The notes beneath the pieces were generated by a model, which saw only the letters and a program-made list of their open reading frames with translations, did no database searches and was not told where the DNA came from. A DNA stretch of 64,000 bases from positions 1 through 64,000 of the forward strand of contig CANLMN010000003.1 of assembly GCA_947492105.1 (NCBI GenBank), read 5' to 3'. Each line of letters opens with the position of its first letter. Positions within the stretch are counted from its first letter, which is position 1. Of this stretch, positions 1-7,518 are shown one piece after another. Origin of the DNA: an uncultured Aquimarina sp. (GTDB lineage Bacteria > Bacteroidota > Bacteroidia > Flavobacteriales > Flavobacteriaceae). The position numbers were made by a program, and so were the translations under genes.

Positions 1-410
1 GAAATATGATGAAACCTACATCCTTTATAGTTTGATTTATATTCATTTGGACCATCCATCCAATAATTCTTAGCTACATCTAGTAAAGTAAAAGTCCCAA
101 AAACATTGGTCTGAATAAATGCATCTGGATGGGTGATCGAATTATCTACATGAGACTCCGCAGCAAAATGAATAACTCCTCTAATATCATATTTCTTGAA
201 TACTGAAACTATAAGATCCCTATCACAGATATCTCCCTGTACAAATTCATAATTCGAATGACCTGCAACCTCAGAAATATTAGCCAAATCACCGGCATAA
301 GTCAACTTATCTATATTTATAATTCGAATATCTGGATGTTCAGATGTAAAATAGGGAATAAAATTAGCACCTATAAACCCCGCACCACCCGTAACTAAAA
401 TCGATTGCAT
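1..410 (-). CDS. rfbB: dTDP-glucose 4,6-dehydratase, N-terminal part (gene runs off the window)
   Basis: The first 136 codons are visible, reading leftward from an ATG at 410. The N-terminus carries the Rossmann NAD-binding motif TGGAGFIG at about residues 8-15, followed by INIDKLTYAGDLANI, which is typical of RfbB/RmlB, and later HFAAESHVDNSI. The family converts dTDP-glucose to dTDP-4-keto-6-deoxyglucose in the cytoplasm for deoxysugar or O-antigen synthesis. The catalytic YxxxK lies outside the window, so activity cannot be judged. The neighbours on this side do not add context. Family assignment is firm; the exact sugar pathway is not shown. Confidence 0.92.
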   Translation of the reverse strand, partial: MQSILVTGGAGFIGANFIPYFTSEHPDIRIINIDKLTYAGDLANISEVAGHSNYEFVQGDICDRDLIVSVFKKYDIRGVIHFAAESHVDNSITHPDAFIQTNVFGTFTLLDVAKNYWMDGPNEYKSNYKGCRFHHI

Positions 411-640
411 AATTGCTTGTTTTCTAAACGTAAATTTCTAATAATTTTATTTCTACTTCTGAACTAATACCTAACTCAGAAATACTTGTAAATAGTAAAA
501 ATACATTTAATATCTTCATAAAGATATGATCAAATTACTTTTTTAAACTTCTTTAAAATATTAAAAATACAGCTTTTTTATAACTAATGATCTCAATTCT
601 TTTATCTTAAATTATAATTTTCACAAATCCATTAAACAAA

Positions 641-705
641 ATAAGTTTATAAAGATAAATCGTTTAGAAATTAATATTCTAAACGATTTATCTTTATAAA
701 CTTAT
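641..705. terminator. Perfect 29-bp inverted repeat, probable terminator
   Basis: Bases 641-669 and 677-705 are exact reverse complements with a 7-base loop (ATTAATA). Read on the minus strand the stem is followed by TTTTGTTTAAT, so it would end transcription of the minus-strand gene finishing at 760. The stem is AT-rich and unusually long for an ordinary terminator. The rest of the 411-759 gap is AT-rich and shows no gene. Confidence 0.7.
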
Positions 706-759
706 CTAAAAACTCTTGTAATCTAAAGTAAATATTTTCTCATATATTCAATCTAACAG

Positions 760-1104
760 CTATTCATTAACAACAATAAACTTCAAAGATTTGGTTATTT
801 TATGTTCTGTTATTTCTATATAGTATACTCCAGAATTAAGACTAGAAATATCTAGCTCTTCTCCTACAAGAACTTTGAATAGTCTTTGTTTACCTAAAAC
901 ATCATAAATCTTTATCTGTTTCGTATGTCCTATGTTTGATTTAACATGGATTTTATCCCCTGTAGCTGGGTTAGGAAAGATAGAGAAACCGTCGATAACA
1001 TCAACATTGTTTTCTGATACATTTTGAATGTCTTGAGCTGCCGCCATACTGGGTATCGCAAATAATAGCAATCCTACAATGGGGGTTAAGTATTTTTTCT
1101 TCAT
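760..1104 (-). CDS. Minimal T9SS type A sorting-domain protein
   Basis: 114 residues. A signal peptide (MKKKYLTPIVGLLLFAIPSMAAAQ) is followed after only about 15 residues by a type A C-terminal sorting domain. That domain shows FSIFPNPATGD near residue 41, IKIYDVLGK, LNSGVYYIEI and a final KSLKFIVVNE. Such domains direct export through the type IX secretion system and are removed or anchored at the surface. Here almost nothing precedes the domain, so no passenger function is evident. It may be a remnant of a larger secreted protein or a genuine small surface protein. A long hairpin at 641-705 follows it. Confidence 0.8.
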   Translation of the reverse strand: MKKKYLTPIVGLLLFAIPSMAAAQDIQNVSENNVDVIDGFSIFPNPATGDKIHVKSNIGHTKQIKIYDVLGKQRLFKVLVGEELDISSLNSGVYYIEITEHKITKSLKFIVVNE

Positions 1105-1273
1105 TTTACAACTATTTTATAGTATTTGTGTGTTTGACAAACTTCGTATAATTTATAAATCACTCTATTTGTGAGTGTAAAACTAATATAAAGCCTACAA
1201 ATATCCTAGCTGTGTTTTGATAAAAAAAACTTAAATATATATCCCCTAGATCTTAAAGATATAAATCTTTAGT

Positions 1274-2428
1274 CTAATATCCAAAATCTTCTTTGATTCT
1301 TTCTATCTTCTGTAACAACATATCCTTTGTCAAAAAAGCTGCTTCTTCTTGTAGAAAACCGTTCTCATAGGCTCTCATAGCCTTTTTTGGTTCCCCGGTT
1401 TGTTCATAAAATGTTCCCAAATAATAATTTCCTAGCATTAGCTCCGGATGCTCTTTTCTAGCTAAATCTCCCAACTTTTGCAATGATTCCCAATCTTGCT
1501 TTTTTTCTAATGCTGTAGAGATAGCAATAAAATCATTTATTCTAATTTGACTATTGAGACTAAAGAGTTTACGCATGTTGTCATATTTGGTAACCAAATA
1601 ATCATAAGGCGTTTCTTCTCCTTCCAACTTTAGAATAACTTCTTTATACTGTTTCTTACTGATCGGAGGATACATGGAAAAGATATTAGACAATGCTTTA
1701 GGAATGGCTTGTGCAGCAACCGTATAATGTGATCCGTTTTCAAAATTACTGAAACTATATTGTAGGTTTTCATTTTCTATTGCTTCGAGACTCCCGTTTA
1801 TCTTTAAAGTATTTTCTCTGATGGCAGAAACATCATTAGAACCTGTTGCAACGTAATACCACGTTTTTGTATCAATCTTGGAGAGCTTCTCTAGCAATCG
1901 TTCTTCTGATTTGAATGCGTAATCCGGACTCAAATTAATATATCCTTGAAATAATGGTTTGTCCTTATACAAATAATAGTTAATAAAATTAGCTGTGATC
2001 CCATGACCTACCACTATTTTAAAATTAGAAGTGCGATAGTTTTTGCTTATTTCTGGTAATAATTCATGTCCTATAAATTCAAAAAAACTTGCCGCCTTCT
2101 TTTCTGGCAAATAGTTCAAATCATCATAACTACTATCATCTACACGGCTTTCTCCTTGCATCACACCTACAACAATAGCCTCTGGCATTTCTTCCCAATA
2201 GGCCAAATAATCTGTGTTACCTGCTACTGGTTCAAATAAATAATCCCCATCAAGAACCAAAATTATTGGATATTTCTTTACATTATTTCTTTCGTAATCT
2301 CTAGGTAATTGTATTTTTATTTTTCGATTTTCATCAAGTTTATATGATTTTATCGTTTCATACTTGATTTGTGCATAACTACCTATAGCTAATACAAAAC
2401 ATACCAAAAGAGCTATATTTTTTTTCAT
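1274..2428 (-). CDS. Secreted esterase-fold protein lacking the catalytic serine, with TPR-like tail
   Basis: 384 residues with a signal peptide ending GSYAQ. Residues 25-255 resemble the esterase D/IroE alpha-beta hydrolase family: PIILVLDGDYLF, a later FQGYINLSPDYAF, and a histidine in NGSHYT (His234). The nucleophile elbow, normally GHSxGG, reads GHGITA at residues 141-146, so Gly143 stands where Ser is expected. The C-terminal 100 residues (GNYYLGTFYEQTGEPKKAMRAYENGF) look like tetratricopeptide repeats. It is therefore probably a binding or scaffold protein rather than a hydrolase, in the periplasm or outside the cell. Start and signal peptide are convincing; the function is unknown. Confidence 0.75.
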   Translation of the reverse strand: MKKNIALLVCFVLAIGSYAQIKYETIKSYKLDENRKIKIQLPRDYERNNVKKYPIILVLDGDYLFEPVAGNTDYLAYWEEMPEAIVVGVMQGESRVDDSSYDDLNYLPEKKAASFFEFIGHELLPEISKNYRTSNFKIVVGHGITANFINYYLYKDKPLFQGYINLSPDYAFKSEERLLEKLSKIDTKTWYYVATGSNDVSAIRENTLKINGSLEAIENENLQYSFSNFENGSHYTVAAQAIPKALSNIFSMYPPISKKQYKEVILKLEGEETPYDYLVTKYDNMRKLFSLNSQIRINDFIAISTALEKKQDWESLQKLGDLARKEHPELMLGNYYLGTFYEQTGEPKKAMRAYENGFLQEEAAFLTKDMLLQKIERIKEDFGY

Positions 2429-2574
2429 GGATCTAAGACTTGAGAAGTTGCTTGAATAATACTGTTTTAACTCAACAATATATAAAATTATTTTATAGCA
2501 TTTAAATTTTTATGGTTTTAGTCAGATATCTAACCAAAACTCATTGCAGGATGACTCAAAAAATGAGTACGTAA

Positions 2575-3540
2575 TTATTTTTGCCGATTAAGTATTGGTA
2601 GAAACAGAAATGCCAAAGAACCACTTACAATAATTAATATGGTTTGCGACGTCCAAACGATCCACCCAAAGGCTACTCCGACCGTTTCTGGAACCTGAAA
2701 TAACAACAGAATCTCCGCCACCAAAAAAGGATAGGTGCCAAAACCTCCATTAGTGAATGCGACGGTCATACTGCCAACAACAAAAGCGGTAATTACAGCT
2801 CCCAAAGAAATCTGTGAAGTTTCTGGAAGCACATAGATACATACATAAAACATCGAAATGTACATCCCCCATATAAAGAATGTATGTCCAATAAATGCCC
2901 ACTTATTTTTCATGTGCACAATACTGATTACTCCTTCTTTGACCCCCAAAATAAAATCCTTAATCTTGTTTCCAAGGCGCGAACTTGTACGAAAAACCCA
3001 ATAAAGAAACCCGAGTCCGACACATGCCAAGAATAACAAAATCCAAATTGCTTTTGAAGGCGATATTTTATCTGACAAAAAACCGTATAATGTGTCAAAT
3101 TGCAAAAAGAAAGCAGTAAAAATCAAAATGATAAGAATCATCAAATCCGCAATACGCTCTGCTATGATCGTTCCAAACCCTTTTTCGAAAGGAATTCCTT
3201 CGTACTTATCCAATACCAAAGCTCTAGAAATTTCTCCTCCTCTGGGAACTACTAGATTTACAAGATATGTAATCAGTACGGCCATCAAGCTATTTGCAAA
3301 CTTAGGACGGTATCCCATAGGTGCAAGTTGATACAACCACCTCCAAGCGCGCGACAAATGACTCAAAAACGCCAAAAATATCGATAAAGCAATATATTCA
3401 TATCGTGCATATTCAAAATGCGACCTGATCATTGCTATCTGCTCTGGAGTAAATTTGTTATAAGAGTATAAAATCAAAAAAACTCCCAATAAAAGAGGGA
3501 GTGCTACTTTAGAAATTTTGACAAGTTTGGAACTCTGCAC
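2575..3540 (-). CDS. Flippase-like integral membrane protein (LPG synthase TM / UPF0104 family)
   Basis: 321 residues with about eight hydrophobic segments, matching the lysylphosphatidylglycerol synthase transmembrane family (YbhN/AglD-like). Conserved pieces are LSHLSRAWRW near residue 60, VNLVVPRGGEISRA near residue 95 and AFTNGGFGTYPF near residue 260. Members act in lipid or lipid-linked sugar handling in the inner membrane; the substrate here is not known. The start codon is GTG and overlaps the panD stop by one base (TAGTG), which implies translational coupling to panD. The panC-panD-flippase order suggests a single transcript. Confidence 0.85.
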   Translation of the reverse strand: MQSSKLVKISKVALPLLLGVFLILYSYNKFTPEQIAMIRSHFEYARYEYIALSIFLAFLSHLSRAWRWLYQLAPMGYRPKFANSLMAVLITYLVNLVVPRGGEISRALVLDKYEGIPFEKGFGTIIAERIADLMILIILIFTAFFLQFDTLYGFLSDKISPSKAIWILLFLACVGLGFLYWVFRTSSRLGNKIKDFILGVKEGVISIVHMKNKWAFIGHTFFIWGMYISMFYVCIYVLPETSQISLGAVITAFVVGSMTVAFTNGGFGTYPFLVAEILLLFQVPETVGVAFGWIVWTSQTILIIVSGSLAFLFLPILNRQK

Positions 3541-3890
3541 TATTTCAAAAGGTTAGTCGCTTCGTCTGGAAATAACAATGCAGGTTTGAATTTTTTTGCT
3601 TCTTCCATCTCCATCATTGCATAGGTAATCAAAATTAGAATATCTCCCTTTGCTACTTTTCTAGCAGCTGCACCATTTAAAGTAATTTCTCCACTTTTTC
3701 TAGGTCCAGGTATTGCATAAGTCTCTAATCGCTCTCCGTTATTATTGTTCACGATTTGTACTTTTTCTCCTTCAATAATATTTGCTGCATCCATAAGATC
3801 TTCATCAATGGTAATACTCCCGATATAATTAAGATCAGCACCCGTAACTTTAACACGGTGAATTTTGGATTTGACTACATGTACATACAT
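3540..3890 (-). CDS. panD: Aspartate 1-decarboxylase
   Basis: 116 residues, normal length for PanD. The enzyme makes beta-alanine from aspartate for pantothenate and coenzyme A synthesis. The proenzyme cleaves itself between Gly24 and Ser25, and the conserved site NYIGSIT is present there, so the pyruvoyl group can form. The downstream core ([36 protein letters not shown]) is intact. It follows panC with a 13-base gap, so beta-alanine supply and its ligation to pantoate are co-transcribed. Its stop overlaps the GTG start of the membrane protein downstream. Confidence 0.97.
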   Translation of the reverse strand: MYVHVVKSKIHRVKVTGADLNYIGSITIDEDLMDAANIIEGEKVQIVNNNNGERLETYAIPGPRKSGEITLNGAAARKVAKGDILILITYAMMEMEEAKKFKPALLFPDEATNLLK

Positions 3891-3903
3891 ACTGCAAAGT
3901 TAA

Positions 3904-4752
3904 TTAATTTAATGCTATATTATCTATTAATCGTACTTCTCCTGCATATACTGCAATAAAAGCGCGATATTTTGTGCTATTCTCCTTTTTTGTGCTCTTG
4001 CTTAATGTTGCAGCATCGACAATTTCAAAATACTCTAACTCCAAAAGTGGTATTGCTGCGATGCGAGAAATAACATCTTCTTTGATATCTTGTACACTTT
4101 TTATGCCAAAGTCAGCAAATACTTGTTTTAATATTTTATAAATCATAGGTGCTACTTCTTTTTGCGCTTTTGTGAGTCTACTATTCCTAGAACTCAGCGC
4201 CAAGCCACTTTCTTCTCTAAAAATGGGACAGCCTATAATTGTTACTGCCATATTTTCTATAGCCACCATTTTGCGTACGATTTGCAATTGTTGAAAATCC
4301 TTTTCTCCAAAATACGCATTTGTAGGTGTGATTATCGAAAAAAAATGTTTTAACACTGTTCCCACACCATCAAAATGTCCAGAACGATATTTCCCTTCCA
4401 TTTCTATTTCTAATCCTCCAAAATCATATGCAGTAGCAACAATCTCTTTGCCATATAATTCGTTAGGCTCTGGAGCAAAAACAATAATTTCGGAAGAGGT
4501 TTTTTCTAAAAGTTTGACATCATCAGCTAAGGTTCTTGGATATTTCTGTAGATCATCAGCGTTATTGAACTGTGTAGGGTTCACAAAAATGCTGACCACA
4601 ACAACATTGTTTTCATGCAATGCTTTTTTTACCAAAGCCATGTGTCCATCATGCAATGCTCCCATTGTTGGTACAAAACCAATGGTTTTTTGCGCTTTTT
4701 TTAAAAGTGCAACTTTTTGTTCAATTTCTCGTTTTTGATGTACAATGCGCAT
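3904..4752 (-). CDS. panC: Pantothenate synthetase
   Basis: 282 residues. It joins pantoate and beta-alanine with ATP hydrolysis to AMP, the last step of pantothenate synthesis. The nucleotidyl-transferase motif MGALHDGH lies at about residues 30-37, VSIFVNPTQF near 55, FGEKDFQQLQIVRKM near 145 and the SSRN motif (LALSSRNSRL) near 190. It heads a minus-strand unit panC-panD-flippase and is transcribed divergently from the glycogen-synthase-like gene, with 105 bases between the two starts. Confidence 0.97.
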   Translation of the reverse strand: MRIVHQKREIEQKVALLKKAQKTIGFVPTMGALHDGHMALVKKALHENNVVVVSIFVNPTQFNNADDLQKYPRTLADDVKLLEKTSSEIIVFAPEPNELYGKEIVATAYDFGGLEIEMEGKYRSGHFDGVGTVLKHFFSIITPTNAYFGEKDFQQLQIVRKMVAIENMAVTIIGCPIFREESGLALSSRNSRLTKAQKEVAPMIYKILKQVFADFGIKSVQDIKEDVISRIAAIPLLELEYFEIVDAATLSKSTKKENSTKYRAFIAVYAGEVRLIDNIALN

Positions 4753-4774
4753 CTAATAAAAATTTAAGTACGTG

Positions 4775-4782
4775 CAAACATA
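4775..4782 (-). promoter_or_regulatory. Putative -7 box for panC
   Basis: On the minus strand this reads TATGTTTG, matching the Bacteroidota -7 consensus TAnnTTTG, 23 bases before the panC ATG. A TTTG lies upstream but only 12 bases away, shorter than the usual spacing to the -33 element, so the call rests on the -7 box alone. Confidence 0.4.
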
Positions 4783-4813
4783 AGATATTACTAGCAAACT
4801 GCATAAATTTTCG

Positions 4814-4821
4814 TATTTTTG
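4814..4821 (+). promoter_or_regulatory. Putative -7 box for the glycogen-synthase-like gene
   Basis: TATTTTTG matches TAnnTTTG and sits 36 bases before the ATG at 4858, in the divergent gap with panC. No well-spaced TTG -33 element was found. Confidence 0.4.
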
Positions 4822-4857
4822 CAAAAATTTATCCAGCTGGACAAAAAACATGATTTT

Positions 4858-5670
4858 ATGAAAGATAAAAAGATATTGTATGTTTCATCCGAAGTAATAC
4901 CGTATTTACCCGAGACTGAGATTTCATCCATATCTTTTGAGGCTCCCAGAATGGTCAATAACAAAGGTGGTCAAACGCGAATTTTTATGCCGCGTTATGG
5001 AAATATTAATGAAAGAAGACATCAATTACACGAGGTGATTCGTCTTTCTGGGATGAATTTGGTCATAAATGACCTTGACATGCCACTGATTATCAAAGTT
5101 GCTTCTATACCCAAAGAGCGTATGCAAGTATACTTTATAGACAATGAAGAGTACTTCAAACGAAAGGCAACACTTACTGATGAGGATGGAAAGTTATTCC
5201 CAGACAATGATGAACGTGCCATCTTTTTTGCCAAAGGTGTCATTGAAACAGTCAAAAAACTAAATTGGTCACCTGATGTTATTCATGTCCATGGTTGGAT
5301 GGCTTCTTTGCTTCCTTTGTACCTCAAAAAATACTATGCCAAAGAGCCTTTGTTCTCGCAAAGTAAAATAGTTACCTCTATATACGAGCAAAGTTTTGAA
5401 GGGACATTGAATATGGAAATGATCAATAAAATAAAATTTGATAATATCCCTGAAGAAGCTATATCAGAGTTAGCGACTCCAAGTTATGTAAATATCATGA
5501 AGGTAGCTGCCAATCATTCTGATGCAGTAGTTATTGGATCGCAAACTATCCCGCAAGAACTTACAGATTTCTTGGCTACCATAGATAAACCTCTATTGGA
5601 GTACAAAAATCCAGATGAGTTTGCTCCTGCTTACAAAGAGTTTTATGAGGATAATGTTTTGGTAGAGTAA
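4858..5670 (+). CDS. Glycogen/starch synthase N-terminal domain protein (GT5-like, catalytically incomplete)
   Basis: 270 residues from ATG 4858 (MKDKKILYVSSEVIPYLPE), chosen because the family start matches and a -7 box lies upstream; an in-frame upstream ATG at 4819 overlaps that box. The sequence follows the GT5 glycogen synthase N-terminal Rossmann half: YVSSEV, GGQTRIFMPRYGNINERRHQ, DVIHVHGWMASLLPL. The protein stops before the C-terminal ADP-glucose-binding half that GlgA needs, and the usual KTGGL after the first strand is replaced by ETEISSI. A role as a full glycogen synthase is unlikely. It is divergent from panC and followed by DUF4270 and glmS, so a link to cell-envelope sugar metabolism is conceivable but unproven. 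Confidence 0.8.
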   Translation: MKDKKILYVSSEVIPYLPETEISSISFEAPRMVNNKGGQTRIFMPRYGNINERRHQLHEVIRLSGMNLVINDLDMPLIIKVASIPKERMQVYFIDNEEYFKRKATLTDEDGKLFPDNDERAIFFAKGVIETVKKLNWSPDVIHVHGWMASLLPLYLKKYYAKEPLFSQSKIVTSIYEQSFEGTLNMEMINKIKFDNIPEEAISELATPSYVNIMKVAANHSDAVVIGSQTIPQELTDFLATIDKPLLEYKNPDEFAPAYKEFYEDNVLVE

Positions 5671-5785
5671 TTTCTAAAAAATCCTTTATACTGCAACGAA
5701 CACAAAAAATAGTCGTTCTTTTAGCATCAAGGATGATATACACTGTTTTTTGACTCTTTGTAGTATTCACAAATTCAAAATCATA

Positions 5786-7474
5786 ATGAATTATAAATTT
5801 TTGATTAAACTCCCGCTCTACTTTTCGCTAACAATCGCATTGATCGGTTGTGATGATGACCTAAGTACTGTGGGCGGGCAAGTTATTGACACTATTCCTG
5901 GTAATGGTTTTACCAAAGAAAATATTGCAGTAACAGCTTACAACGAAGTGATAGCATCAGTAGAGTCCAATAGATTGCCAGGCGTTTTACTAGGAAAAAA
6001 TCAAGATGATGTCTTTGGTACACAGACATTTAATGTGTTATCCCAAGTAGGTTTAACTGCATATGGACTACCTGCGGTAGATTCTACAGCTGTTCTTAAT
6101 AGTGTAGTAATCACCATCCCATATTATAGCTCAATAACGGGTGTTGGGCGCGATGATGATCAAGAAATAACGACTACATATAGATTAGATTCTGTAAGAA
6201 ATCCAAATGGAAAAATTAATTTATCCTTGATTCCATCTAATTTCTTTTTAGGGAATGTTGATGAAACGAATCTTGAAAACACAAAAAGATACTTCAATGA
6301 TGAGTTTGATGATGGAACTGGAGCTATAGCTATTCCTTCTTTGGGTACACCTTTATTTTCCAAAGAAATAAAGCTATCATCAGACGAATTGATAACCACT
6401 ACGGAAACTCCTGAGGGATGCGAAAACGGCAATACTACAAAAGGTGCTCCTGCCATTCGAGTTATTTTGACTCAAAAAGATGATGCCGAAGCTCTTGATT
6501 TTTTCAACACCAATATTATACAAAAACTTGGAAGCGCCGAATTGAGTAATGAAAATAGTTTTCAAGCATTTTTTAAAGGTTTTTATCTAAAAGCAGATCC
6601 TAGTACAACAGACGCTCTTGCTTACCTAACACTGAATCAGGCAGATCCAAATGTCCAAAATAGAAATCAAGCAAGTATCATACTCAATTATACCGAGACT
6701 AATGAAAGTGAAGAAGATAATTGTCTCAAACTTGTGAAAAAAAACCTAAGACTAGATTTTAAAGGAAACGTTCTTAATCTTGTTGAAGGCAATCTAAAAT
6801 CCGATGTAATCGCTGATATCCAGAAACAGAAGCAAGATGCTGGCAGTGCCAAAATTTATCTCAAAGGAGGTCCAGGTGTTATTGGAGTTATAAAATTATT
6901 TAGTGAAACGCCAGAAGTTCTAGATGAATTACGTAATGACAATAGTATCCTTAATGATGCATTATTACGTTTCTATTTGGATAAAAAAATGAATGTTGCT
7001 CAACTTTCTGAGGATGCTCTAAAGGCTTTAATATCGCAACGTATTTTTATATATAACTACGAAACTGGAGAGCCTCTTGCTGATTTTAGAGCGACACCTC
7101 AAATAAACACCAGTAATCCTGAAACGTCTAACAGTAACCATCTTGGATTATTACAAAAAGAAGGGGATGACTATTTTTTTGATGTCAAAATCACACAACA
7201 TGTCAAAAACCTTATTTACAATAATGAAAATAAGGAGAATCCACTCTTAGCTATTTGTGTAACAGCAAATGTAGAATTACCTCTCATACAAACTCAAGAT
7301 GGATTCATTGTGAATCGAAATAACATCAAAACTATTGATAATAAGACTGATGGCTCTACAAAAATTCCTGTGGGCTCTATTATTGATCCAGATGGTTTAG
7401 TACTCGTTGGTAACAATACTACTGATGCCAAAAAATTAAAATTAGTACTTACTTACACTCAACCTATTAATTAG
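5786..7474 (+). CDS. DUF4270 family lipoprotein
   Basis: 562 residues from ATG 5786. A lipoprotein signal (hydrophobic stretch ending ALIGC, then DDD) indicates export and lipid anchoring. I chose this start because a longer in-frame ATG at 5750 would put 12 polar residues before the signal peptide. The body matches DUF4270: VGGQVIDTIPGNGFTKENIAVTAY, then VLLGKNQDDVFG, with a late section ending KLKLVLTYTQPIN. The family is confined to Bacteroidota, its function is unknown, and it is often found beside glmS as here, with a 44-base gap that allows co-transcription. Confidence 0.85.
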   Translation: MNYKFLIKLPLYFSLTIALIGCDDDLSTVGGQVIDTIPGNGFTKENIAVTAYNEVIASVESNRLPGVLLGKNQDDVFGTQTFNVLSQVGLTAYGLPAVDSTAVLNSVVITIPYYSSITGVGRDDDQEITTTYRLDSVRNPNGKINLSLIPSNFFLGNVDETNLENTKRYFNDEFDDGTGAIAIPSLGTPLFSKEIKLSSDELITTTETPEGCENGNTTKGAPAIRVILTQKDDAEALDFFNTNIIQKLGSAELSNENSFQAFFKGFYLKADPSTTDALAYLTLNQADPNVQNRNQASIILNYTETNESEEDNCLKLVKKNLRLDFKGNVLNLVEGNLKSDVIADIQKQKQDAGSAKIYLKGGPGVIGVIKLFSETPEVLDELRNDNSILNDALLRFYLDKKMNVAQLSEDALKALISQRIFIYNYETGEPLADFRATPQINTSNPETSNSNHLGLLQKEGDDYFFDVKITQHVKNLIYNNENKENPLLAICVTANVELPLIQTQDGFIVNRNNIKTIDNKTDGSTKIPVGSIIDPDGLVLVGNNTTDAKKLKLVLTYTQPIN

Positions 7475-7518
7475 TTATATTTAACCAAATAAAATTAACT
7501 TAAAAAAACTTTTATCTT

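Noticed and set aside
7475-7518. glmS ribozyme or riboswitch before glmS
   Set aside because: The gap is only 44 AT-rich bases, too short for the ribozyme, and has no recognisable core.
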